Below, one piece after another: positions 50,101-63,400 of a stretch of DNA of 64,000 bases. Within the stretch, counting starts at the first letter, position 1. The number at the start of each line of letters is the position of its first letter. A program made the translations under genes and the position numbers. The notes under the pieces are model-generated. The model was not told the DNA's origin, searched no databases, and was given only the letters and a program-made list of their open reading frames with translations. Source of the DNA: Carnegiea gigantea (lineage: Eukaryota; Streptophyta; Magnoliopsida; Caryophyllales; Cactaceae). The stretch lies in the NCBI GenBank assembly GCA_029747015.1, contig JAKOGI010000079.1, positions 1,109,001-1,173,000 of the forward strand, in the 5' to 3' direction.

Positions 50101-53100
50101 GCTTGCAGTGCTTTGACTCCAGCTTTTTCTTAAACAACTGAGAATGGTCTAGTGGGATTCCCCCCCCCCCCCCAAAAAAAAAAAGAACCATCAAAGAGGA
50201 CATGGGCTCAAATTCCCACAATGCATGGAAGAGTTTCTCATTCCCGTTACCCATATTCCTCTTTCCTGTACCTTCGTCCTTTAGGATGTCCCTATGAGAA
50301 TTCCAGTATTTTCTTGTTCTTTTTCCCCCAACTCGAAAAAGTAATCCAACATGTTTAGCATTCTTTGTTGCTTTGATGACCAGTTTGAGATTCTGATGGC
50401 ATGTAAAGCGTTAATTGTCCTAAATTTAATTGTTTGATTGATTTGTTGACCAAGTCTATAGCTGCTAAAATTTGTAGTCATATTTGAGATACATAGTTTC
50501 AGCAACCTGTCTTATTATTATATCTTAGTCATTCCTTGCTGTGGGTCCTTAATTTTCCCATTAAATGTTTTCACAAAATCTTTCTTCTATAAAATATTTT
50601 CACAAAATCCTTTTTTTTTTGTGTGGGTCTCTTGGAATCAGCCTCTCTACGGGTAGGAATGCCGGTAGAGGTAAGGTTGCCTACAGCTGGATCTCCCCAG
50701 AACCCGCGAAAGCGGGACCCACACTGGGAGGTGGTGGTGGTGGTGTTGTTGTATTTGAGATACTATCGCTTGTCAGGAGCTTTGTCGGTAGTTTTAACCT
50801 CATACATAGCATCGCAGAAATAAGGGTCGACTCGTGCGGGGAATCAGTGATGAAGTAGGAGTCTGTAGATGAAAATACAAGGAGAGCACGTCTAACATGA
50901 TTTAGCGAACTGTTCCGTAGATAGGATATTGAGCTATAACATTAACTATTAGTTAGAAAATGATTGATATGGGATTATTGAGAGAATGTGAAATGGTGTA
51001 GGCCCAATGCTGCTTGGTCTGAAGGATTCATTGCCCTTCTCAGATTTTGACGATTACTCTTAGTAGAGCTGAATGACAAAGAAGAATAAACCATAGCTCT
51101 AGATTACTATTTGTAGTGGGACTGATCTAATACTTCTAGGAGATGGGACTCTAAAAGATTTATCTAGTAATTTCTGGTGTCATGCAGAGGTGGTTGGTTG
51201 CAAATACTTGATTCAGATTGTTAGACATGGTCTCAAGTTTTCAACGTAGGTAGTCCCGCACTCCCACTAAGATATCCCATTGGACTCCATTCCATCCTTT
51301 GTCGTGAAAGCCTTGTGTTTTAGGGGAACTGAAGAGGTTGATTTAAGGAAGTATCTTTTACATCTTGTTTATCCATGCTTCTTCCAGGATGAGTTATCTC
51401 GCATCAGGAAACAACTCCTACAGGACTTTTCACCTGATGAGTCATATCCTCTGGGAGCTGCATTCATGGAAACACCAGAACCATGCTCCCCACTTGCAGA
51501 GCTAGAATTTCTATCTTTTGATGAGGTAAGATGTCTCATTAGTACATTTGAATATCATATCAACTACAAACCATGACTGTTTTGTCTGGCATGTCAAATT
51601 TTCTCTCAGGCTTTGGCTTCTACTTCACTTGATGAAGTCTTACCTGATGCCAGTGGAAGCCATTCTGGTCGGAGGACATCAATGTCTTCAAATTCGCAGG
51701 ATATTCTTAGTGTCAATCAGCTTCTTGAGTCAGTGAGTTCGGTTCCCTTAGTGCAATGGTTACAACTTACGATTATTGCTGTAAAAGTTATTATCTCCGT
51801 GGAAACATTTAGCTTCCCATCTGTGTCACTCAGACTTGGCCAAACCCATGTCTCAATTTCAAGTACCCAACATGGACTCAGAGTTGAATCTTGCCATTTC
51901 TTGAAAATTATTTTGGTATAAAATGAACGATCAAGTGTCCATACCCCAAGTCACTGTATTGGTGACCACGGAGTGCACTTTAAGTGCGACAAGAATTCTA
52001 GTAACATAACTTCCCATGCACAGGGATAAAAACAAACTCTCTGTGGATCATGGATAAAACGTTTTGGACTGTAGTCTGCTTGAGCAGTCACCTTTATGGC
52101 GCTATATAGTGAAAATTTTCCCTTTCTGATTTGGTGTTCAGCATATACAAATTCTTGGGTAAAACCATCTCATATCAGAGTTATTGTGAAATTGCCTCCT
52201 GTAAGGGTGACCTTTTTGGAGTTTTGTGGTGACTAATAGTATGCTTTGGAATAATTTTTAATTTAGGAATCGCTAATGATTACTACGGCATCCAAAATGA
52301 ACCATTAGTATTATCACAAGTCACCATAAAAGCATTTGTCTCATGATATGCCTTGTGTGAGAGTCTCACACAAGACTTGCTATCAGCATATTGCATTACA
52401 GCATCAGTTGGCCTGCTTTCTTGTGCTGTTCATATGGTTTATAGTTAGCTGAAACTACAGTTCAAGGCACTTTGTTTTGACATCCTCAAAACTCTATTGG
52501 TTTTTTTTGTTGCTAGTCTCAGTTATTATCTGCCCTAATGAAAAGAGAGTCATGAACAAAACAAAGTAAACTGTTATTCTGGAATCCATCCAGAGCAGGG
52601 TGGTGGGGATAGTTTTATGTACAAGTTTTTGCCCATAGTTGAACTACAAATGCTTCTGGTTGTCCTTGGATTTGAAAGACATTGATTGCCTAATATTTAC
52701 AACAATAAACAACAAGAAAATAGAGACTACTTAGTGAGACATCTTGCTTTAGTCCACACACTCCAAAGCATTCACGAATCTAGAAATGCTTCAGCATGAG
52801 TAAGCGCAGTGGTCCATTGTTGCAATACTTGCAAATGGCTTGGTACCCATTTCTTTAGGCTCTAATTCTAGCATCAATTTGTGTCACAAACAGGTCTTGG
52901 AAACAGCACAAGAAGTGGCTAGCTTGCCTGCATCTGCGTCGCCATTGCCTTATGATCAAGTGAAAGATCAGTGCGAGGCCCTTGTAACATGTAAGCAGCA
53001 AAAGATGTCAGTGTTAAGCAGCTTCGAACATCAACAGGAAACAAAAGCGATAGTTATTGCTGGTGATAGTGAGAATAAGAGCACCTCAATCCCCGACTCG

Positions 53101-54535
53101 GTAAGATTATCTATCATGCTCCCCCTTGCTAGACCATTTGAATATGTATTTGGTATTATGCAAGTCGCTTTTCCATCTGTTAAAAATACATTCTTTTTGT
53201 CCTCATGAGATTGAAACATACAGAATCTTCACAGAAGTGGTTCTTATAGAGTTATAGGTGGTTGTCTATTATGATTTGTGTATATGATTCACTGTCGGAC
53301 AGAAGATATTATTTCATGGACTCTTTTAGCTAGTTCTTTGGCTTTTTTTGGGGGGGTTTCCAGCATCAAGTCTTTGTTTTTTAATAAACTTTCCAAATTA
53401 AAATTTCTTTTCCTTTTTCAATGAAATGCTCTTTTTTTTTTTTTTCTTGAAACAAATAGTTTAGTTTCTAAGTATCAGCTTTCAGAAGGAAGAAGATTGC
53501 CAGAGCTTTTATAATAATATTAAGAACTGGAGACTAGCAATGATGCGAGTCTTTGTTCTTTGCGATGAGTGATCTTTGGCGTGGATTTAGTTTGTTCTTA
53601 AGTTATTTGCAGTTAGTCTGCGTGGGATTTTAAAGACTTGTATAAATATGGGTTTCACAAATTGGCACTTGATCATCATCTTTGGTTTGAATTGAGGGGC
53701 CATCGAGGCATGAGTGTTTGCTGTGGGGTACAGACATCTTAAAACTGTTATAGTTGCTCGGAGAAAATGCACAAAGACCCAAACAGGACAATAGAAAGTT
53801 GAAAACACAAGACTTGCGTGATTCCATACTTCGTGTTCTTCATCTCTAACAGAACGAATATTCCCCTAATCCATATCAACTGCTTTGCTCCATGGAAAAC
53901 CCTCGATCAATATGTCACTACCGTGCAAACTGGAGAGCTTTCCCCAGATTTGGCAAGGAATGATACACATGATCATCCACATATCTGACATACACCCTCA
54001 AATCTAGTGTAGCACCTTTTTGGTGATTGAGATACTTCAGTAGTATTTGTCATCTTCATCAAGCATCATACTATTTGTACTTGGTGGCTCTAATTCGTTG
54101 GATACCATCCCTTCTGAATGTGGTAATGGCACCATTACAAAAACTATTATAGCTCTCTTGGTCTAATGCAGGAATCCACCACTGGTAGAATTAACTCAGT
54201 GACAGCCCAAAAATTTATGTTCATCTAATTCGTGCATATTGTAGGTATTTCTCAAGCGTGCATCTGCTAAATGCACTCAACTGAAAAGGACACCTAACTT
54301 CTGCGCTCTCCTATTCACTATACAATAAAACCTTCTAAAATACATTCTCTTACTGGTTGACTTGTTTCTTCATCAGGTTTTAGAGGAGTCAGAAGGGATT
54401 ACGAGTTTGATAAGCACCGAGCCAATCCAAGGCGTTAATCAGCTGTTGCCTTGCTCGCTGGAGTATGAACATCAATCTTTCCGGTTACCCCCTGCAAGCC
54501 CTTACGAAAAGTTTTTGAAGGCAGCAGGATGCTGA
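35124..54535 (+). CDS. SRL2: EFR3-like / SEMI-ROLLED LEAF 2 type protein, complete, 19 exons, 987 aa
   Basis: Plant homologue of EFR3, the palmitoylated scaffold that anchors phosphatidylinositol 4-kinase at the plasma membrane in yeast and animals; the rice family member SRL2 affects leaf rolling. Exons: 35124-35258, 35744-35824, 39816-39931, 40933-41047, 42505-42633, 42932-42979, 43088-43263, 43342-43538, 43664-43956, 45029-45178, 45266-45619, 45734-45883, 46696-46771, 49628-49755, 49886-50074, 51388-51525, 51610-51732, 52894-53100, 54377-54535. Every phase joins. The N-terminus MGVMSRRVLPACGSLCFCC has Cys at 12, 16, 18 and 19, fitting S-acylation, followed by PVKRYKKLLANIFP. The rest is helical armadillo-like repeats (NDRMIGKLCEYASKNPLRIP, EGTYMFNIEGLVPKLC, LLSILVKHLDHKN, LRLSTHQVSLLLSSIWVQAT, CLQPSRRRSLFTLASSM) and a Ser-rich C-terminal third ending SPYEKFLKAAGC. 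Length suits the plant family. The donor after exon 8 (cag/gttcaa) is weak but fixed by frame. The membrane and kinase role is inferred from the family. Confidence 0.95.
36192..36547. mobile_element. MITE (short-TIR DNA element) in EFR3-like intron 2
   Basis: The left end 'taagtgcacctccaacac' and the reverse complement of the right end 'tagagcatctccaatac' form imperfect terminal inverted repeats. The interior 'gttgtatattatggggtg' also occurs, as 'gttgtatattatggagtg', on the minus strand of the 59266 element. There is no coding capacity. I did not find a clear target-site duplication, so the exact ends are approximate. Confidence 0.5.
37330..37620 (-). mobile_element. LINE 3' fragment, family B
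   Basis: In EFR3-like intron 2, antisense to the gene. The plus strand shows 'gaacaatcaaaaaatcatatt', 'caagctcttgagatggatgt' and 'caaaaagtcaacttcgtacc'. These match the 19080-19190 segment closely ('caaaaaggtcaactttgtacc'). Confidence 0.6.
38838..39228 (+). pseudogene. Unrecognised coding-like stretch in EFR3-like intron 2
   Basis: A plus-strand open frame of 61 residues ends at 39228 with a composition unlike the surrounding intron (WAQPLQDMLNFWLFYGRS, then FDEKDVAETFPVPEIYSSER). It is preceded by another piece after a splice-like cag/GATGCAATC. I do not recognise a family. It may be a captured gene fragment, a transposon relic or chance. The EFR3 exon frames skip it. Confidence 0.2.
40146..40215. 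repeat. 35-bp imperfect tandem repeat
   Basis: The segment gaccttcgattgtgttgcat starts at 40146 and again at 40181, followed by similar 'atcaga' text. It lies in EFR3-like intron 3, 10-50 bp after a T/G-rich stretch. Confidence 0.85.
40640..40755 (+). mobile_element. GGT-tailed SINE-like element
   Basis: The order is 'ctggagcagcctcttgg', 'gaccgtctacatctgaat', 'cctaggccctgctaaggc', 'aggatccacattggtgg' and a TGG-repeat tail. These words align with the 44866 and 50627 copies and, more loosely, with the Au SINE body. It lies in EFR3-like intron 3. Confidence 0.55.
44300..44680 (+). mobile_element. LINE ORF2 C-terminal fragment (MRMIRWMCG type)
   Basis: The decayed plus-strand frame reads 'MRMIRWMCGYTRLDRIR', 'KVGVVPIEDTMREARS', then after a break 'RGRGRPKKNWKEVINYDM'. 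This is the hallmark C-terminal segment of a widespread plant LINE group, distinct from families A and B. It lies in the EFR3-like intron after exon 9, in gene orientation. Confidence 0.85.
44866..44996 (+). mobile_element. GGT-tailed SINE-like element
   Basis: It begins near 'ggtctcttggaattagtctct' and continues with 'ggcaaggtaaggctgtttac', 'atccggatctccctaaacc' and 'gtgggacccacactggg'. The tail is 'tggtggtggtgtt'. It ends 32 bp before EFR3-like exon 10, directly after the LINE relic at 44300. Confidence 0.65.
49050..49510 (-). mobile_element. LINE 3' fragment, family A
   Basis: The minus strand encodes 'RCFMCKREFESTDHLLLHC', an intact CxxC...H...C zinc knuckle of the LINE zinc-binding domain. 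It continues with 'FARAPWKLASSCLG' and 'AWEGFFGREVKAAAMLVPDA'. The family A 3' end ('gatgctaactgtgcatcc' on the minus strand) lies at low coordinates. It is in the EFR3-like intron before exon 14, antisense to the gene, ending 118 bp from that exon. Confidence 0.85.
50627..50753 (+). mobile_element. GGT-tailed SINE-like element, best-preserved copy
   Basis: The order is 'gggtctcttggaatcagcc', 'tctctacgggtaggaatg', 'gaggtaaggttgcctacagc', 'tggatctccccagaacccgc' and 'gcgggacccacactggga'. It ends in (GGT)n. A T-run precedes it. It lies in the EFR3-like intron before exon 16. Confidence 0.7.
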
Positions 54536-55803
54536 ATTAAACGGGTTAACTGTATATTCTTGTATGTAACAGCATAGTAACTGACTAGCTTCCTTGTTGC
54601 TTTTTAGATTTTTCCCCTCCTTTCTATAGTCTCCTCCTCAAGTGGTCATTTTTTCATTCTTTTGTAATACTAGCGCTATATATAAGCTCAGTGTTTAACT
54701 AGAAATCTTGTTTGCTTAGTTGAGAGAACCTCTGGAGGATGCCCCATTTCGAGAATCAATCCAAGCTGTGAAGTTTTGTGAGATCCATATGTACATTTGT
54801 TTTCTGAGAAAATTTATATGTTCAGATGTACATTTGTGTTCTGAGAAAAATTATATGTTCAATGCTTTGTTCATAGTCTTACAGGTTCAAGCTCATCTTG
54901 TATATTACAATTTCAAACCATATTTGAGATTCCTTTTTATAATATAAACCCTTTTTTAAGAAGAAAATACCCATCCAACATGTAAAGATCAGAAAAGCAA
55001 GAGGTACTTGGTAAATCACAGGCTAGGGAAGCAATGACGAAATAAGTCTGCTGTGATAAGTACTTCTCATTTTCATCTCTAATTAAAGACAACTAGCACT
55101 TTTCATTTTCAAATCCAAGCATGGATAACAGGCTGTCAATTCATATGAAACAAAGTGAATATACACATGTTATCCATGCATATCCAAATGCTCAAATTCC
55201 TGCTGACCAAAAATAGTTTCAAAAAAGAAGAATGCTCAAAATTTTCGATCCAAAATGTGACAAACAAGAGAGGACGGACCAAATTTGACGTTATGGAGCA
55301 ACTTATGCCCAAGAAAATCTTGCAGGACTGGTGTTATGACAGCAGCCGTAGGGTTTCACTTGCCTCAGGCTGAACATAGGACCATGACTCGGCAAATGAA
55401 CCACCACAGAGTCCCAGTGCGATCTTACCAAAACACAATCCAAAGAAGTAAAAAACCTTAAAGCTCACAATAGAAGCCCTTGGGTCACATTGTCATAGTC
55501 ATTGGCAAATTGCGCAAATGCATGGCAATTTCAAAGTAGATTGATATACTCGAAGCAAGACCCATAACTCAGTCATAATCACAAAGCAATTCAACTCACA
55601 AGTGAATCTAAAAGAGGATTCCAGAAACTATCAGAGGAGAGCTATCAGATGCAAAATCTCTGATCCCTCTTGTTTAGTTATCAAAAATATTCAAGAGATC
55701 TGGATCCAAAAGTCCTACATTTTCCCATGGCCCTGGTAATCGGACTATAGAGTACAGGCTACCTCGTTACAAAACAATCTCGGGAAGCCCCAGTGAGGAG
55801 CCC
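54536..55803. other. Convergent spacer between EFR3-like gene and OTC
   Basis: Both genes end towards this 1.27 kb stretch. It probably holds both 3' untranslated regions: T-rich plus-strand sequence to about 54720, and the OTC 3' end from 55803 downward. A near-duplicate 'atatgttcagatgtacattt' and 'atatgttcaatgc' occur around 54790-54860. No further gene or recognisable element is seen. Confidence 0.5.
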
Positions 55804-58935
<3,132 letters not shown>

Positions 58936-58985
58936 TGTTGCCGTCGCTTCTCGTCTTCTGGTTTGGGTGTGACAGAAAAACCGAG

Positions 58986-59022
58986 TGTGTTTGTGTTTGT
59001 GTTTGTGTTTGTGTTTGTGTTT
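58986..59022. repeat. (TTTGTG)6 hexanucleotide repeat upstream of OTC
   Basis: About six copies of tttgtg lie 50-90 bp upstream of the OTC start codon, within the likely 5' leader or core promoter. It reads CACAAA on the OTC sense strand. Confidence 0.9.
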
Positions 59023-59265
59023 GGTGTGTTATAAATATTTTTTTCTAATGAGTTGAAAAAAATATATTTTTATTGAGCAAGACTATATTAATTAAACTAA
59101 ACTCACCTAAATTATTTATGTTGGTTTTTAAAATTATACAAGTGACTGGATTAAATTGAGCTGAATTGGACTAAATTTTATTGAATTGGTCTTAATTAAA
59201 CTAAGCCGAATTTACTGTAAAATAAATAAATTAATTAAAAATAACAAGATTTAAATTTTAGCTAG

Positions 59266-59649
59266 TCTTTAAGAGCAAAAACAATGGTGAGCCCATTTTT
59301 GGCTCATCAACTGGGCCCTGTCACTGCCGCATCAGCCCTCTCTCTAACTTTTTACCTCATAATTTCTCACTCTCTGCAATGGCAGGCTCACCACTTTGTC
59401 TTACCAAATAAAATAATACCAATGGACCCACTCCATAATATACAACTTTATTTTTCAAATAAAAAGAAAGAAAAAGTAACAAAAAAATATTTTAAAAAAC
59501 AAAAAAATACTCACGAGCTCCCTCTCTGGACTGAGGCTCCCCGCGATAATTGCTTGCCGAGGCTTCCGCTGCTGCTCGCCGAGACTTCTCTTTCCTCGCT
59601 CGCTTCTCTCTCTCCTCGCGCGAGCCTCACGCTGTACATGCTCTAAGGA
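59266..59649. mobile_element. MITE related to the 36192 element, opposite orientation
   Basis: The left end 'ctttaagagcaaaa' and the reverse complement of the right end 'ccttagagcatgt' form short inverted repeats. The internal minus-strand text 'gttgtatattatggagtg' matches the 36192 element. The right half is GC-rich and could be mistaken for coding sequence. It sits between OTC and the NTH1-like gene. Confidence 0.5.
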
Positions 59650-60130
59650 TGGAGAGCAATGTCTAATATGGCCTTGAAGGATTAGGAGGACAAATGAAAT
59701 CAAGTGGCTAATGTGGGTCATATTGCCAATGATGGGGCAAAGGGTGTCAATGGTCACTTTGAATTTTAATCTTCTAATAGCAAAATAGTTTCTAAGCCTA
59801 TTAGGACTGTAAAAAGTTATCCAACTTAATTTGGGAAGTTTGATTAGCAAAAGCCAACTAGCCCTTCAGTTGGATCATTTAAAGTGATGATGAAGAGTTT
59901 GATAGCTTTTTGAACATTTTGAATGGATATTCAACTCAATATGGACCAATCTAAAGCATAAGGAAGAAGGTGATCAATGCTCACGATAAGCCCTCGTGAA
60001 ATGCATTGTATGATTTGTCTATTGCTAAAGAGGCTATGGAGCTTGGTAAGAAAATTAAAGTGGTTGTTATAAGTTATGGGATCTCTGCAATAAGAAGAAT
60101 TACGAGGAGCTTATTAATCAATGTATGACA
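59650..60130 (+). other. Decayed coding-like sequence, origin unknown
   Basis: Plus-strand text has coding-like composition but many stops. Fragments such as 'DEEFDSFLNILNGYSTQYGP' and 'ELGKKIKVVVISYGISAI' appear in different frames. It may be a retroelement relic; I cannot assign it. Confidence 0.25.
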
Positions 60131-60271
60131 TTAATAATGAAAATATGAAGATTGTTAATCAAAATATATGCAAATCTAAATAAATTATAAATTATATGCA
60201 TATAAAATTTACCTAAAATAAAGCTAATTCTTATAATAGAAAAATAAAGGAAAAATTACATACAGATCAAG

Positions 60272-61126
60272 CATTAACTTGTCTGCAACCAACTGTATTT
60301 TTTTGGGGCAACAAAATAGGTGTTGCTTTTGGAGGAAAAAAAGGGTGGGTTAAAAATACATTGCTTTGTTGAATGACGAAAATGCCCTTATTGATATATT
60401 GCTCACTCTTTCTCTACCTTATATGTTACTCTCTCTCTACCAAAACTGATTGAAAGATTTGTCTCTCTTTATTGGTGTGTACTCTCTCTCTCTCCCCCCC
60501 CCCTCATAGCTTAATCTATTCCTCAATCTCTGTATCTTAGAAATTATTCTTCAAAAGTGAGCGAAATCTAGGTTGAATTTCATCAACAATTTGTAAATGC
60601 GAGAGAAGAATTGGGTGAAGCAACGTACATAGGCTTTCTGATCGTGCTATTGTCTAGATCTCCTCTTTTGTCAGTGTTGTTCTTCTTCCACCCCTACCTT
60701 CTGCTCTCACTTTCTCTCTCTACTCCTGCCCTAGTTTCTCTCTAAACGACCCAGGTTAAGCAATTCGGCCTCGTCTTCTTCAACCTTATTGTTGCCGATC
60801 TTCTTCTTCCATCTCTTTCTTTTGATGTTGCTTTCTCTCTTTGTTCATACCCTAACCTCTCTCTACGATTATAATGTTGCCTTTCTTTGTTTAGTAACTG
60901 CTCTCATCGTTGCTTTCTCCAAGTAGAAATCGGCTTGCATTCTCTCCTTCTCACACATCCTCTCACTAACTGCCAAATCGTTCTTAACTCAAACTCTCTG
61001 TAACTTACTAAGAATACTTTAGTAATTCAACTACCATTTGGTTTTCCACCCACTTAAATTTTCCTCCAAAAGTAACACTTATTTGTTCCTCCCAAAAAAA
61101 AAGAGTTGATTACAGACAAGTTAATG
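60272..61126. mobile_element. Long-TIR DNA transposon, Mutator-like, non-autonomous
   Basis: The left end starts 'cattaacttgtctgcaacc' and runs through 'ggtgttgcttttggagga'. The right end, reverse-complemented, starts 'cattaacttgtctgtaatc' and runs through 'agtgttacttttggagga'. The two ends stay alignable for about 75-80 bp, so these are long terminal inverted repeats. The 700-bp interior is CT-rich with no long frame. A duplicated target of 8-10 bp, expected for Mutator-like elements, was not clear by eye. Confidence 0.65.
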
Positions 61127-61438
61127 TATCACATTTATTATATTTTTCCCAAAATAAATCACAATAAAGATTATGTACCTCCCACAACCTCAACAATTGT
61201 AAAAGACACCCTAGAAGGGACTAGCTCAATCCTACAAGGTCCCAGCCACCATACTTTGAGAGTGATTTAGGGAGGGGTTTTTCTTTTCGTGGGTGGCGAG
61301 ATAATTAGCACTTAGCAGTCAATTTAATTTTTCGGCCTTGCAATTGCAACACAATTCCTTAATCGCGGAAAAAAGAAAAAGTGGTAAAAATAATATGGGT
61401 TCAATTGTGGACAATTGAAGGGGCCTCAAAACCCAAAA

Positions 61439-61800
61439 ATGTCTGTTAAACTCCCATTTGGGCATCTTCATCCATTGCGTTGCGCGGGAAGCAGCTGGAA
61501 AATGCCTCTTACCAGATTATCATCAAGGGCTTCTTTGACTCACTCTACGCAAGAATCTCAGGGATCCAAGACACAGCCGCTTCAAGGTAAGACCTTGGAA
61601 CCGCATAAATCCCCAAATTTTACAATTTCCCGTTCTCTACATAGAGTAAGTTCATACATTTTGTGTTTGAGTTGTTAATTTATCGGGTTTTGAACAGGTT
61701 CTGAATTAAAACCCGCACCTTCTGCCCCAGAAATTGTTTTTGTTAGGAAGAAGAGAGTGAAAAGGGCAGCAGTTGTGGAGAGTAATGGTGATGGAGTTAG
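61439..61800 (+). CDS. NTH1: Possible endonuclease III homologue (NTH1-like), first two exons only
   Basis: Exon 1 is 61439-61586 (ATG to gcttcaag/gtaaga) and exon 2 starts at 61698 (aacag/GTTCTG). The phase joins as GlySerGlu. The joined start is rich in Ser, Arg and Thr (MPLTRLSSRASLTHSTQES), as in an organelle-targeting or disordered leader. It is followed by 'GSELKPAPSAPEIVFVRKKR', which resembles the GSE..V..RKKR stretch before the catalytic domain of plant NTH1, a bifunctional DNA glycosylase/AP lyase of base-excision repair. The 3' edge of exon 2 is uncertain: a donor near 61786 or 61797 must exist, since the frame runs into a stop at 61840. The HhH-GPD catalytic exons are not visible up to 64000, so the rest lies beyond the LTR element or is lost. 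The gene is real-looking; the family name is tentative. Confidence 0.4.
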
Positions 61801-62906
61801 TACTGAAACCCTTCTAAGCGCTTGTTGCCTGCTTTATTGATGTTTACAATGGTCATGAAATTAAACTAAACGACGTGGGCAGTGATCATTTTGGGATGTT
61901 TTGGTGTTTTTGATATTTGGGTTGCTCTTGGATTGTGCTTTTTCTCTTAGATTTTCGTGGGCTGTCTTTAGCCAGTGTTAATATCACTTACCCTATTTAT
62001 AGTATTTGTCACGTTCTTCTCTGCATATTGTGCATATAAGGAATTGAACTTGGTGCAATAGATTCTAGAAACCAGTCTAGTAAAATTGATTGAGCATTTT
62101 GAGTGCATAAGGTGCTTATTTGTTTAAAATATTGCCATGTTTGAGAGTCCTAATGAGAGCAAGGAAGTGTAAATAAGCGTAGTATGAATAATTCACATAT
62201 GTATTTTTCTATTTTGATAAAAGAAAGGATTTAGAAGGGCATTTTTAATAAATCAATATTTATTTTTATTTTATTTTAATAAATAACTTTACTCCTTGCC
62301 TCCTTAGCGTGCAACCTAGGTGTTTGGTGGTTTCCACAAGAGAGACCATGGTTTGTGCGTGTATAAATTTGCCCATAAAAAAATACGACTTTACTCCTTA
62401 GTTTTATTTGCTCTTTACTAGAGTCTTTTAAGCAAGGGTAAGGGGAGTAGCTACTCTTGTTTACTCCTCCGTAGTCCCCTCTTCCAAACGAGCTCTTGGT
62501 TTTATCAAATTTGCCTGATTTGAAGATTCCTTGCATGGGCGCTACCAGTGGAAATGGGAGAGAGCATAGTATGTTTGGGACAATATGTATAAAATCCAGT
62601 TCCTTTATATCTATATGTGTGTAAAATAATTTCTTTGCCCTATGCTTGAATTTATTGGCATAAATGCAGCTGAAGCTTTTCTGTGGATCGATGTTGGTGT
62701 ATATGTTCAACATGCAAAGGGTATGCTATGCTTTGATTGGAATTTTGAAGCTAAAGTAAATTTTGAGTGCCTAGAGTGCAAGTTTAATTTCCGAACATGA
62801 TTTAATTGCTCATCAGGCTTGCCTATCTTTTTTAAGTTCTATACATGTATTTAATGGAACTTTAGACTTTATCTACTATTTGGAGAATTGACAAGAGGCT
62901 TTTTGA
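61801..62906 (+). other. AT-rich stretch after the NTH1-like exons
   Basis: This is probably intron of the NTH1-like gene. Several unremarkable open frames occur. I looked for HhH-GPD coding segments and found none. No repeat family from elsewhere in the window is evident. Confidence 0.4.
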
Positions 62907-63289
62907 TGTAGGACGCTCTAAGAGCAATTCCCACACCGAGAAAATTCACTCAAGAACTTTCAATTTAATTCAATATCGATTCTTATTCATAATCTACCTT
63001 CTTGAATTACATAAAGGGATTTATATAACAAAGATGCTAACTAGTGTTAGGAAACCTAAATGATAAGATATAAGTTAGAAAAGGATAAAAATATATAACC
63101 TAATATTATTCTAATACACTAGGAAACTAAATCTTAATAAAATATCACTAAATATCTTTATTCTGACCATCCTAAAATATGCTTAAAAATAACCTATGAA
63201 AATAATAAAAAAATACAAAAGATCTCCAATGTCAAAATATTGTAATTTCCTAAATCTTTTTACCCATTCTTTACTCTTATCCTGCATCA
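62907..63289 (-). mobile_element. LTR of a retrotransposon (3' LTR of a minus-strand element)
   Basis: Read on the minus strand, the 383-bp unit begins TGATGCAGG and ends CGTCCTACA, so it has the TG...CA ends of an LTR. It contains a TATA-like 'ttatataaat' about two-thirds along and an 'aataag' signal shortly after. It abuts a polypurine tract (63290-63298). The other LTR must lie past the right edge. Confidence 0.7.
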
Positions 63290-63298
63290 TTCTCCCCT
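63290..63298 (-). other. Polypurine tract of the LTR retrotransposon
   Basis: The minus strand reads aggggagaa immediately before the LTR's TGATGCAGG, exactly where plus-strand DNA synthesis is primed. The wording before it ('gttttttccaaccagggg') is typical of the 3' ends of plant LTR elements. Confidence 0.75.
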
Positions 63299-63400
63299 GG
63301 TTGGAAAAAACTGGTCCTTGAGTTTTGAAATGCAGCAAAATTGAAGATGAAGAAGTCAAAATTGATTTGACTTCAATATAGATTTTTTTAATCTCACTTC

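Noticed and set aside
59455..59850. 131-residue minus-strand frame
   Set aside because: Charged low-complexity content from the MITE's GC-rich half and A/T-rich part; it spans the MITE end and has no recognisable domain.
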